A DNA stretch of 64,000 nt from GCA-001856825 sp049965815 (lineage in GTDB: Archaea; Thermoplasmatota; Thermoplasmata; Thermoplasmatales; GCA-001856825): assembly GCA_049965815.1 (NCBI GenBank), contig JBMFVV010000003.1, forward strand, positions 1 to 64,000, given 5' to 3'. The notes beneath the pieces are model-generated. The model was given only the letters and a program-made list of their open reading frames with translations. It did not search any database and was not told the DNA's origin. The position numbers and the translations under genes are program-made. Shown piece after piece: positions 35,007 through 41,205 of the stretch (position 1 is its first letter; every line of letters starts with the position of its first letter).

Positions 35007-35921
35007 GTGAACCAGACAATTCTGTTCTTCGGAGATGAAGGAATACTAAAGGACCTGGCAAAAAAGGGATCTGAGACAGATATCAGGTATTACAACACAA
35101 AGATTTCAGGGGATGAAATTTCATTTCTCTACCCGTTCAAATTTCCCGAAAGAATCCAAACTTTACTCAATGCTGCGTCTGTCGCAAACAAGGCAATATT
35201 AACCGTTGGAGAACTGGATAAGAGTATCGGAGAGTTCCTCCTGACACTGGATTACCACAGGATAACCACGCTAGGCATTATCGCAGACCCTACTGTAGTT
35301 GCACAGATCCAGAAAATCACAAGTGGTATGGGAATATCTGTCCATCCGCTCACTCCAAAGTTTGAAGACTTGGAAAAGTTTGCACAACTCCCAGTTGGCC
35401 CTTCCAAGGAGGAAAATATGGTTGTGCTGGACCAGAGCTTCCAGGTAAAGGGAGTCGGAACTGTAAGCCTAGGTTTTGTCCTTGGAGGACAGATAAGGAA
35501 GCATATGGTGATGAAGGCATACCCATCAGGAAAGAGCGTTGATATAAAGAGCATCCAGATAATGGACGTGGATATGGAGACTGCAAACCCATTTTCAAGG
35601 GTAGGATTGGCATACAGAAACTCAGAAGTTGATGATGTCCCAAAAGGGACAATTCTCTATTCACGAGAAGGGATTGAATTCACTGAGAGCGTCCAGCTTA
35701 ATGTAAGAACCAACCCAACTGTAAAGGTCGTACCATCTGTTGGGGAAAAGATACAACTCAATTTCCTGTTCAATAACATTAATGCAGAGATATCAGACAT
35801 TTCAGAAGGAAAATATTTGATAGACGTCGACAAGAAAGTACCCATTATTGATGAAATATTCTCTATAACATCCCTAAATTCAAGCCCGAGAGTGATAGGA
35901 GCTGGGAAACCTGGAAATTGA
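35007..35921 (+). CDS. EF-Tu/SelB-like protein without a working GTPase domain
   Basis: A 304-residue protein. The middle (about residues 140-220) reads like domain 2 of EF-Tu/SelB translation factors: VLDQSFQVKGVGTVSLGFVLGG, then IQIMDVDMETANPFSRVGLAYRN. The C-terminal 80 residues could be domain 3. The N-terminal 130 residues keep the outline of a G domain (FFGDEG, ILTVGELDKSIGEFLLTLDY) but lack the P-loop GxxxxGKT and the NKxD motif. Such GTPase-dead SelB-like proteins are known in archaea; their role is unclear. Starts at GTG 35007. The next ORF overlaps or abuts its stop, and tRNA-Arg follows. Confidence 0.6.
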   Translation: MNQTILFFGDEGILKDLAKKGSETDIRYYNTKISGDEISFLYPFKFPERIQTLLNAASVANKAILTVGELDKSIGEFLLTLDYHRITTLGIIADPTVVAQIQKITSGMGISVHPLTPKFEDLEKFAQLPVGPSKEENMVVLDQSFQVKGVGTVSLGFVLGGQIRKHMVMKAYPSGKSVDIKSIQIMDVDMETANPFSRVGLAYRNSEVDDVPKGTILYSREGIEFTESVQLNVRTNPTVKVVPSVGEKIQLNFLFNNINAEISDISEGKYLIDVDKKVPIIDEIFSITSLNSSPRVIGAGKPGN

Positions 35922-36123
35922 GGCAAAATTAAAGATAACGGGCGGAGAATCTGACAACATAATTAGGGCCATAAAGGCAGACCACGGCAAGTACATAAGA
36001 TGCAGAAAAATTAAGGATGGATACCTCTGTTCTGTCAAAGGCCAAGCGAACGATGTCAGAAAGACCATAAATGAATTCCTCGAGTCGATCATTTATTTAG
36101 AGAGAGTGTCTGAAAGCCTTTAA
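35911..36123 (+). CDS. Pcc1-like KEOPS subunit, no canonical start codon
   Basis: About 70 codons are open and clearly protein-like: AKLKITGGESDNIIRAIKAD near the start, YLCSVKGQANDVRKTINEFL, and a C-terminal SIIYLERVSESL. This matches the size and pattern of archaeal Pcc1, the dimerising KEOPS subunit needed for t6A in tRNA (short beta-alpha-beta protein with a C-terminal helix). An in-frame TAG at 35896-35898 closes the frame upstream and no ATG, GTG or TTG occurs before the conserved part; CTG 35902, CTG 35911 or ATT 35917 remain, the latter overlapping the preceding TGA. Non-AUG initiation, a frameshift from the upstream gene, or a sequence error are the options. The TAA stop touches the tRNA first base. 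Confidence 0.6.
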   Translation: MEIEAKLKITGGESDNIIRAIKADHGKYIRCRKIKDGYLCSVKGQANDVRKTINEFLESIIYLERVSESL

Positions 36124-36198
36124 GCCCGAGTGGGGTAGTTTGGATTATCCTAGAGGCCTGCGGAGCCTCAGACCTGGGTTCGAATCCCAGCTCGGGCG
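36124..36198 (+). tRNA. tRNA-Arg (anticodon GCG)
   Basis: A complete 75-nt cloverleaf. Acceptor GCCCGAG pairs with CTCGGGC, anticodon stem GAGGC/GCCTC encloses loop CTGCGGA (anticodon GCG, reading CGC), and the T arm is CTGGG-TTCGAAT-CCCAG. The discriminator is G; CCA is not encoded and there is no intron. Its first base follows the TAA stop of the Pcc1-like ORF with no gap, so it is probably cut out of the same transcript. The accessory module begins within 30 nt of its 3' end. Confidence 0.95.
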
Positions 36199-36227
36199 CT
36201 TATATTTATATACACAGATATACTATT

Positions 36228-37196
36228 TTACTTATATCCATTCGCTGATATAATTATAGCATCTCCCCTGAAAGTGTTTTCAAACTCCGCTTCAACAATT
36301 GTATGTCCTAAATCTGTTCCAGTTCTCCTTACGAGCATAGGTTCAATTTCCTTAAGACCATCACCTAACTTTTTCTTTATCACGATGTCTTTCCCTTTAA
36401 CCACTTCACAGTTTACCTTCAAATAATTAAGATCAGAAGGAATGAAAATATTGATTGGTTTGTCCTCGTAGCTTAAACTATAATTAAGAAAGATATTGGC
36501 TTCTTCTGATTTGCGTAAAGCCCTACTTAGTGTTATTGAGATACCCGTCTGGTCTATATATGAATAAGTTATACAATCTTTATTCACAGTGATTTTCTTC
36601 GTTTCATCAAACGCAATCAGATCTATTTGATCTGGGGAATCGATAACTCCAATAGGTAAGGAAACTGGAAAACTATTTATCAACTTAAGCCCAAGATTCT
36701 TGATATGAACGAATTGGGTCACTAATACACGATTTCCTGTAAAATCAAACCCAATTGACATATTAGTTGTTGTTTCGCCTTCTAAATATTTGGTCTTAGT
36801 CTTCTTACTATATAATACACTATTTCCATCTTCTCTCTTACTTATAAGATCAAGTCTTAGCATTTTGTTAATATTCCTATAAACTGTAGCTGTACTTACT
36901 GGCCGTCCATAAGACTTATCAAGCGATGATTTAATTTCTGTAAAAGTTAACTCCCTCCCGTCAGCCTTGACATCTAATACATTTTCAAGTGAATCGAAGA
37001 TAGAAACCTTAGGTTCAATAACTCCTGCATCTTGCGTTGCAAGACCTTCCTTTAGTCTGAAGTAATGTGTTACCCCATTGGAGTGAACAAACTTATAATA
37101 TCTATAGGTCCTTCCTTTTGCTTTAGAAGTATAGTTGATTTTTCTTGCTTGCTTCCCACAAACTTTGCAAATTTCCTTGGTTACTTTCCTTCCCAT
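36228..37196 (-). CDS. zinc-finger/winged-helix/beta-domain protein A
   Basis: A 322-residue protein of no family I recognise, built in three parts. Residues 10-44 hold a putative zinc site: Cys10, Cys13, His38, His44 (C-x2-C-G ... H-x5-H). Residues about 70-145 look like a winged helix with recognition helix STATVYRNINKMLRLDLI and wing DGNSVLYSKK. Residues about 150-322 are strand-rich with no helices, including SLPIGVIDSPDQIDLIAFDE. A very similar architecture with identical Cys/His spacing is encoded next door (37256-38215), and a decayed relative lies at 49.8 kb. It is AT-rich compared with its neighbours and sits right after tRNA-Arg, as expected of acquired DNA. A DNA-binding regulator or sensor is likely; the ligand of the beta domain is unknown. 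Confidence 0.75.
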   Translation of the reverse strand: MGRKVTKEICKVCGKQARKINYTSKAKGRTYRYYKFVHSNGVTHYFRLKEGLATQDAGVIEPKVSIFDSLENVLDVKADGRELTFTEIKSSLDKSYGRPVSTATVYRNINKMLRLDLISKREDGNSVLYSKKTKTKYLEGETTTNMSIGFDFTGNRVLVTQFVHIKNLGLKLINSFPVSLPIGVIDSPDQIDLIAFDETKKITVNKDCITYSYIDQTGISITLSRALRKSEEANIFLNYSLSYEDKPINIFIPSDLNYLKVNCEVVKGKDIVIKKKLGDGLKEIEPMLVRRTGTDLGHTIVEAEFENTFRGDAIIISANGYK

Positions 37197-37255
37197 TAAA
37201 ATCGCAATTAAATCTCTTGATATTCAAGTTTCCGCATTTATTGTTTAAAGTGTTC

Positions 37256-38215
37256 TTAGTTCTGTTTCCATTTCAATTGAAGGACTGAAAATGGTTCCAC
37301 GTCTTTTAAACTTAGCCTACTAACTGACTTCCATTTTTCCGAGAAATTTTCTCTAACCATTTGAGATAGATCTAGTGTTTCATTTCTAGAAGCGCTAGTT
37401 AGAGAGGCACTAAGTTTTGTCGGACTATTACCGGCAATTGAAAATTCAAAATTGTCCATTCTAGTTGCCGACGAATATACAAATAACTGTTTTGGTTCTG
37501 GCCAATGATATTCTATACTGATATCCCTGGCTTCATTCGGTAGCAACGGAGATGGTAACCTTAACAATACCCTTTTGTCATTTGCTGAATCCTCTATCGT
37601 CATCAATCTTATGTCCTTGGAATTAGAAGGATCTTTGGCCCTCATTGATAAATCTTCAAAAGTTGCATCTACATCACCTACTGCTCTAAATGGAACATAA
37701 AACAATGGCCAAGAGTGGTCATTTCTTATTCTATAATAGAATAGATGCCTGCTAAACATATTGTCATCATTTTCATCCTCAAGGGCGACCGTTATGCTCT
37801 CTATTATGTAGCTTAGTCTCTCCTTGGATACGGTGTTAACATAGAATAGATCTCTCCCTTTCTTTTGTCTTTCTATGATTCCAACCTGTGCAAGTCTATT
37901 TAGGCTAACCTTTATTGAACTGAATCCAACTTTGGGATTGTCTTTAATGATTATATTCCTAATATCACTTATTCTGAAGGACCCTAATTTAAAATCCTGG
38001 GAGTTTATAGTTTCTATTAGTATCTTTTCCAGTTGCCCTTTTCGGAATTCTTTGGAATTTCTATCATTTTGGTTCGAATAATGAATATACCCTTGATGAT
38101 GATAAAGAAAATAGTTATAGCGTTTTCCATATCTATTTAAAACCCATTTGCTAGAAACTCTAGCTTTCTCTCCGCAGACAGGACAAACGCCCTCCCTTTG
38201 AGCAATAACCATCAC
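37256..38215 (-). CDS. zinc-finger/winged-helix/beta-domain protein B
   Basis: A 319-residue paralogue of the preceding gene product. Putative zinc ligands Cys11, Cys14, His39, His45 have the same spacing as in protein A (C13 to H38 and C14 to H39 are both 25 residues; H-x5-H in both). A winged helix follows (about residues 60-130: FRISDIRNIII, SSIKVSLNRLAQVGIIERQKKG, RDLFYV), then a C-terminal strand-rich domain (about 150-319) containing RHLFYYRIRNDHSWPLFYVP. Overall identity to protein A is low, so the duplication is old. The gene starts at ATG 38215 or 38212; an 11-base copy of the palindrome arm lies at 38239-38249 just upstream of its TATA-like region. Confidence 0.75.
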   Translation of the reverse strand: MMVIAQREGVCPVCGEKARVSSKWVLNRYGKRYNYFLYHHQGYIHYSNQNDRNSKEFRKGQLEKILIETINSQDFKLGSFRISDIRNIIIKDNPKVGFSSIKVSLNRLAQVGIIERQKKGRDLFYVNTVSKERLSYIIESITVALEDENDDNMFSRHLFYYRIRNDHSWPLFYVPFRAVGDVDATFEDLSMRAKDPSNSKDIRLMTIEDSANDKRVLLRLPSPLLPNEARDISIEYHWPEPKQLFVYSSATRMDNFEFSIAGNSPTKLSASLTSASRNETLDLSQMVRENFSEKWKSVSRLSLKDVEPFSVLQLKWKQN

Positions 38216-38238
38216 CCAACAATAATATATAGTATAAA

Positions 38239-38249
38239 AAAGTTAGAAA
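38239..38249. promoter_or_regulatory. operator half-site upstream of protein B gene
   Basis: AAAGTTAGAAA matches 11 of the 12 bases of one arm of the inverted repeat at 38417-38443. It lies 24-34 nt before the start of the protein B gene, on the far side of an AT-rich TATA-like stretch. A single half-site may bind the same regulator more weakly. Confidence 0.45.
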
Positions 38250-38273
38250 ATATTCTCAGCGATCGAGAATTCT

Positions 38274-38369
38274 TCATCCATTGCCCATAAAGGCTCCACC
38301 CAGTGACTTCACGATTGCGAAGAACGTGAAAGCACTTAGCGAAAGCACCATTGCGATTATTTCAAACAT
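38274..38369 (-). CDS. 31-residue membrane peptide
   Basis: A short ORF from ATG 38369 encoding MFEIIAMVLSLSAFTFFAIV followed by KSLGGAFMGNG: one membrane helix with a small polar, glycine-rich tail. A TATA-like TTAATTATAG is centred about 23 nt before the ATG and GGGGGA lies a few bases upstream. The longer ORF upstream to 38540 runs through the palindrome and is not credible. It lies between the regulator genes and the divergent pair, so it is part of the module. Single-helix peptides of this size may be toxins or small partners of membrane complexes; neither is shown. Confidence 0.5.
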   Translation of the reverse strand: MFEIIAMVLSLSAFTFFAIVKSLGGAFMGNG

Positions 38370-38416
38370 TCTAATCCCCCGAACTTCTATAATTAACTGG
38401 TATTTCGATACTACTG

Positions 38417-38443
38417 TAAAGTTAGAAAGTTTTTCTAACTTTA
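38417..38443. promoter_or_regulatory. perfect 12-bp inverted repeat, putative operator
   Basis: The arms TAAAGTTAGAAA and TTTCTAACTTTA are exact reverse complements separated by GTT. The site sits between the divergent 31-residue peptide gene (ATG 48 bases to the left) and the 138-residue gene (ATG 46 bases to the right), outside both TATA-like elements. It is placed to control both directions and the winged-helix proteins encoded next door are the natural binders. Confidence 0.7.
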
Positions 38444-38488
38444 TCATACTATTGAATATACCTCCTTGATTATTAGGTTGAAAGAAAA

Positions 38489-38905
38489 ATGAAAACTGAA
38501 TATGTAAGTCCTGTGTGGGTGATGCGAAGTAACCTGCCACAGTACTTCTTAGAATCGGTAAACAAGAAGAATAGATTGGAAGCTGGAGAAACTGGGCTAT
38601 GGCAGAGAATAGGATTCATACTGAGGAACAAATCCCCCTCCTCAGATAGGAAGACCATTTCCTACAATAGCCTGTATTCTCCGAACAAGTCTGATCTACA
38701 TAATTTCCAGAATATAAAAGGGACAGTTCGTGAGAGTGGTTTCAGTTTTCTCAGTTTAGCCGATAATTTAATATTAAAATCTAAACCGATATTCATGATG
38801 CTCTATAGTGCATTGTCAGTAGTGAATTCCATTTCTATGAATGATATAAATTACAACCGTTTTTTTGAGCTGCCCGCTATTAAATGCGAAGGAGGTGACG
38901 ATTAG
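38489..38905 (+). CDS. 138-residue protein of unknown function
   Basis: A soluble-looking protein with no family recognised. The N-terminal part contains WVMRSNLPQYFLES and GLWQRIGFILRNKSPSSDRK; the C-terminal part is more helical (SLADNLILKSKPIFMMLYSALSVV). It starts at ATG 38489 after GAAAGAAAA, with a TATA-like GAATATAC about 32 nt before. It is followed, one base after its stop, by the 143-residue helical protein gene, so the two are one operon and may form a two-subunit protein. No counterpart is visible in the second copy of the module at 49.3 kb. Confidence 0.6.
   Translation: MKTEYVSPVWVMRSNLPQYFLESVNKKNRLEAGETGLWQRIGFILRNKSPSSDRKTISYNSLYSPNKSDLHNFQNIKGTVRESGFSFLSLADNLILKSKPIFMMLYSALSVVNSISMNDINYNRFFELPAIKCEGGDD
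38891..38899 (+). promoter_or_regulatory. strong Shine-Dalgarno before the helical gene
   Basis: GGAGGTGAC lies 7 nt before ATG 38907 and inside the end of the previous gene. It shows that this start, not the longer TTG start at 38865, is used, and that translation here depends on a ribosome binding site unlike the leaderless genes around it. Confidence 0.7.
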
Positions 38906-38906
38906 A

Positions 38907-39338
38907 ATGACAACATCTCAAGAAATAGCTTCAAAAGAGAGATTTATGAAAGAGTATAGGAGAGACTCAAACCCAGACACCAACGATTCAAGGCTTCTAG
39001 TATCGTTGCACAGCATAGAGTTCTCTGAGAAGACTAATGGCTACTTCGAAGTCGCCAGTGACATATACTTCTCGAATCTACTTTACCTCCTGTACATTAA
39101 AAAGGTAACTGCGGGTAACGACTTTGAAACTGCAAAGAACAAAGCTAAATCTGTGCTGATAGGCGAGTTAGAGAAGAAGAGGTATTCGATACTTACAAGA
39201 GCATCGTCCTTGAATGAAGACACGCTTGATTCTGTCATAACAGAAAGAAAGTTGGTCCTGATTGACAGAGCAATCTATCTACTTGAGACCGATGAAACCG
39301 ATGGGGTATACTGCAACTACGATGTCCCAGATGATTGA
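38907..39338 (+). CDS. module helical protein (long form)
   Basis: A 143-residue mostly helical protein without a recognised family. It is clearly homologous to the 131-residue protein at 49357-49752: shared features are LLxSxHxIEFS, a following T-x-GY segment, LLYxKKVT, DFETxKxxAKxVL and a final LIDRAIYLLE-like helix. Its start is fixed by the strong Shine-Dalgarno. It forms an operon with the 138-residue gene and is divergent from the zinc-finger/winged-helix genes. Pairing of this family with that regulator type at two loci suggests joint function. The role is unknown. Confidence 0.7.
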   Translation: MTTSQEIASKERFMKEYRRDSNPDTNDSRLLVSLHSIEFSEKTNGYFEVASDIYFSNLLYLLYIKKVTAGNDFETAKNKAKSVLIGELEKKRYSILTRASSLNEDTLDSVITERKLVLIDRAIYLLETDETDGVYCNYDVPDD

Positions 39339-39436
39339 TGAATAATATCTGAATTAATCTCAAAACAGGTTTTTGACAATAGGAAAGCAGGTCATTTAGA
39401 CCATTGTCTTTGACACACTTGATATGAGAAGATTAC

Positions 39437-40204
39437 CTACTGCCCCTTCACTTCCAGTTCTATTGATTTTATCTTCTTTAGTACTTCTTCAACGATCCTC
39501 TTTGAATTTTCAAGAGTGTCTGCCTTTGCCGATACCTCTATTTCAAGCGATGATTCATTTCCATCCTTAATGGTCGGGTGGGACTTTATGTATACCTTAC
39601 CGCCATACTCGCTCATCAGTCTTGTTATATAGGGTGCTAACGATGCTTCGTAAATCCCGACTATAACAAACGAATCTTCGAAATAGAAACTGTCCTTTAA
39701 CTTAATTTCTCTTTCTATCAACCCTAGCATAGACCTCATCTCCGATGGAACTCCGGGAGTAAGAAAGATACGAGTTGACTCAATCTTATACTCGATTCCA
39801 GGAGCTGTCCCAACTTCGTTCTTTAGTATTATAGAACCCTTGGGAACCATGGCCATCTTCTCGCGTTCCTTCGTCATTTCCATTCCCCTTTTTTCTGTCT
39901 TCATCTTAATCTCACTGTAAACATCCTCATTCACCTCTAGTGGTATATTGAATTCTTCTGCAAATGAAGATATAGTCATGTCATCGAATGTCGGTCCCAG
40001 TCCACCCGTTGACACAATCACATCGCAGACGCCTATGAGGGATCTGAAAGCACGACCGATCTCCTCCTTTATGTCTGGGACGACAAGACCTCTGTAAATA
40101 TCATATCCTGAAAAGTTAAGCATTCTACCTATTTCAGCTGCGTTGGTATTCACTGTTTTCCCCTTAAGTATCTCGTTCCCAATTGTAAGGATGCAAGCCT
40201 TCAT
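39437..40204 (-). CDS. CinA-like molybdopterin-binding domain protein
   Basis: A 255-residue protein with the MoCF-biosynthesis (MoaB/MogA-like) fold of the CinA N-terminal family: ILTIGNEILKGKTVNTNAA at the start, VIVSTGGLGPTFDDMT near residue 65, and GTAPGIEY and FLTPGVPSEMRSML further on. Bacterial CinA has nucleotide pyrophosphatase (ADP-ribose/FAD) activity and often a C-terminal deamidase, absent here as usual in archaea. It lies 55 nt downstream of the broken eIF2B-family gene on the same strand, so it was probably its operon partner and may have lost its upstream promoter through the IS insertion. Confidence 0.88.
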   Translation of the reverse strand: MKACILTIGNEILKGKTVNTNAAEIGRMLNFSGYDIYRGLVVPDIKEEIGRAFRSLIGVCDVIVSTGGLGPTFDDMTISSFAEEFNIPLEVNEDVYSEIKMKTEKRGMEMTKEREKMAMVPKGSIILKNEVGTAPGIEYKIESTRIFLTPGVPSEMRSMLGLIEREIKLKDSFYFEDSFVIVGIYEASLAPYITRLMSEYGGKVYIKSHPTIKDGNESSLEIEVSAKADTLENSKRIVEEVLKKIKSIELEVKGQ

Positions 40205-40259
40205 GACTATGGCAGTGCAGACTGAGTCTTATTCGTTTCCTTCTTGCATTCTTCTGTTT

Positions 40260-40556
40260 TTATAAATATACAGCTTTTAGGAAGATGTCGTGGATTCTCT
40301 TAACTGTCTCATTGCTAGGCTGTCTGAATGTCCCAACATCAGTGATTAGACTGTTAATCAAAGAAAGGGGGACTCTATCAAATAGGGGGATTATGGAAGA
40401 GTTCTTACGACCTATCTTTCTCTCCATTATCTTTCCAGGGGCGTAATCTGAGGCTTTGAATGATTCTCCAATGGCATAAACACCAATACCGGCTTCTCAT
40501 GCCGATAGACATAAGGGTACCGAGCCAATTTTGTTGATCAGGTACCCATTTGAATA
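40260..40556 (-). pseudogene. C-terminal part of IS-split eIF2B-family gene
   Basis: Read on the minus strand this piece encodes YSNGYLINKIGSVPLCLSA, a TGA stop at 40497-40499, then EAGIGVYAIGESFKASD and onward to RIHDIFLKAVYL before TAA at 40260-40262. It is the C-terminal half of the eIF2B alpha/beta/delta-like (IF-2B/ribose-1,5-bisphosphate isomerase) family, where the NKIGS and GIxVY-type strands follow the DG motif. It joins in frame to the N-terminal part at 42442 once the IS607-type element is removed. The internal TGA is a second lesion, so precise excision alone would not restore a full protein. Confidence 0.85.
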
Positions 40557-40608
40557 TGGGCACAAATAGTAATAATATAATATATTTCTGATATATAAGG
40601 TATTAACA

Positions 40609-41205
40609 ATGAAAGCAAATGAAGTTTTGAATCTTTTGCAGATATCCAGAAAGACGCTCCATGTCTATGCAAAAGATGGAAGAATCAGGTATATAGTAAT
40701 GCCGAACAAGATGTACAATTACAACGAGGAGGATGTCTATAAGATTCTCAATAAGGATGTGAAGAGAAAGACCGTTATCTATGCCAGGGTATCAACAGTA
40801 AAGCAGAAGAACGACTTACAAAACCAGGTTGAGCAGTTGAAGCAGTGGTGTTTCATGAATGGGTATACCATAAATGCCATATACGCTGATATTGCCCCCG
40901 GCATATCATTTGAAAAGAGAAAAGTGTTCTTCGAGATGCTTGATGAGATCATGAACCACAGGGTAGAGAAGGTGATCGTAACATACAAGGACAGGTTGAG
41001 CAGGGTCGCATTTGAATTATTTAAATACCTGTTTGCGAGATTCAGGACAGGAATAGTTGTTATTTCGGAAGTGGGCAATGCCAAACTTGATTCAGAAGAA
41101 ATTTTCGAAGAAATTGTATCAATGCTTCACTGCTATTCAATGAAAACGTATCCCAGGAGAAGAAACCATTCGATTGAGGTGGGATATGAAGACAACAAGA
41201 ACTGA
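40609..41205 (+). CDS. tnpA: IS607-family serine recombinase TnpA
   Basis: A 198-residue transposase of the IS607 type: an N-terminal MerR-like helix-turn-helix (NEVLNLLQISRKTLHVYAKDG) followed by a resolvase catalytic domain with the nucleophilic serine in VIYARVSTVKQKNDLQNQ near residue 63 and IVTYKDRLSRVAFELF, the resolvase-family arginine motif. The HTH-before-catalytic-domain order is diagnostic for IS607. It starts at ATG 40609 and overlaps tnpB by 20 nt. It looks intact, although the C-terminus (PRRRNHSIEVGYEDNKN) is formed in the overlap. Confidence 0.92.
   Translation: MKANEVLNLLQISRKTLHVYAKDGRIRYIVMPNKMYNYNEEDVYKILNKDVKRKTVIYARVSTVKQKNDLQNQVEQLKQWCFMNGYTINAIYADIAPGISFEKRKVFFEMLDEIMNHRVEKVIVTYKDRLSRVAFELFKYLFARFRTGIVVISEVGNAKLDSEEIFEEIVSMLHCYSMKTYPRRRNHSIEVGYEDNKN

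Noticed and set aside
36228..39338. An integrated element with att repeat from tRNA-Arg(GCG)
   Set aside because: No copy of the tRNA 3' end and no integrase gene was found downstream within the window, so only acquisition near the tRNA, not site-specific integration, is suggested.
38489..39338. The 138- and 143-residue proteins as a split YaaC-like protein
   Set aside because: The combined size is similar, but I could not point to any shared motif, so the name was not used.
40514..40548. Inverted GGGTACC/GGTACCC pair as the left end hairpin of the IS607-type element
   Set aside because: Both arms lie inside the C-terminal part of the interrupted gene, where they encode conserved NKIGS-region residues, so the element begins further right at about 40557.
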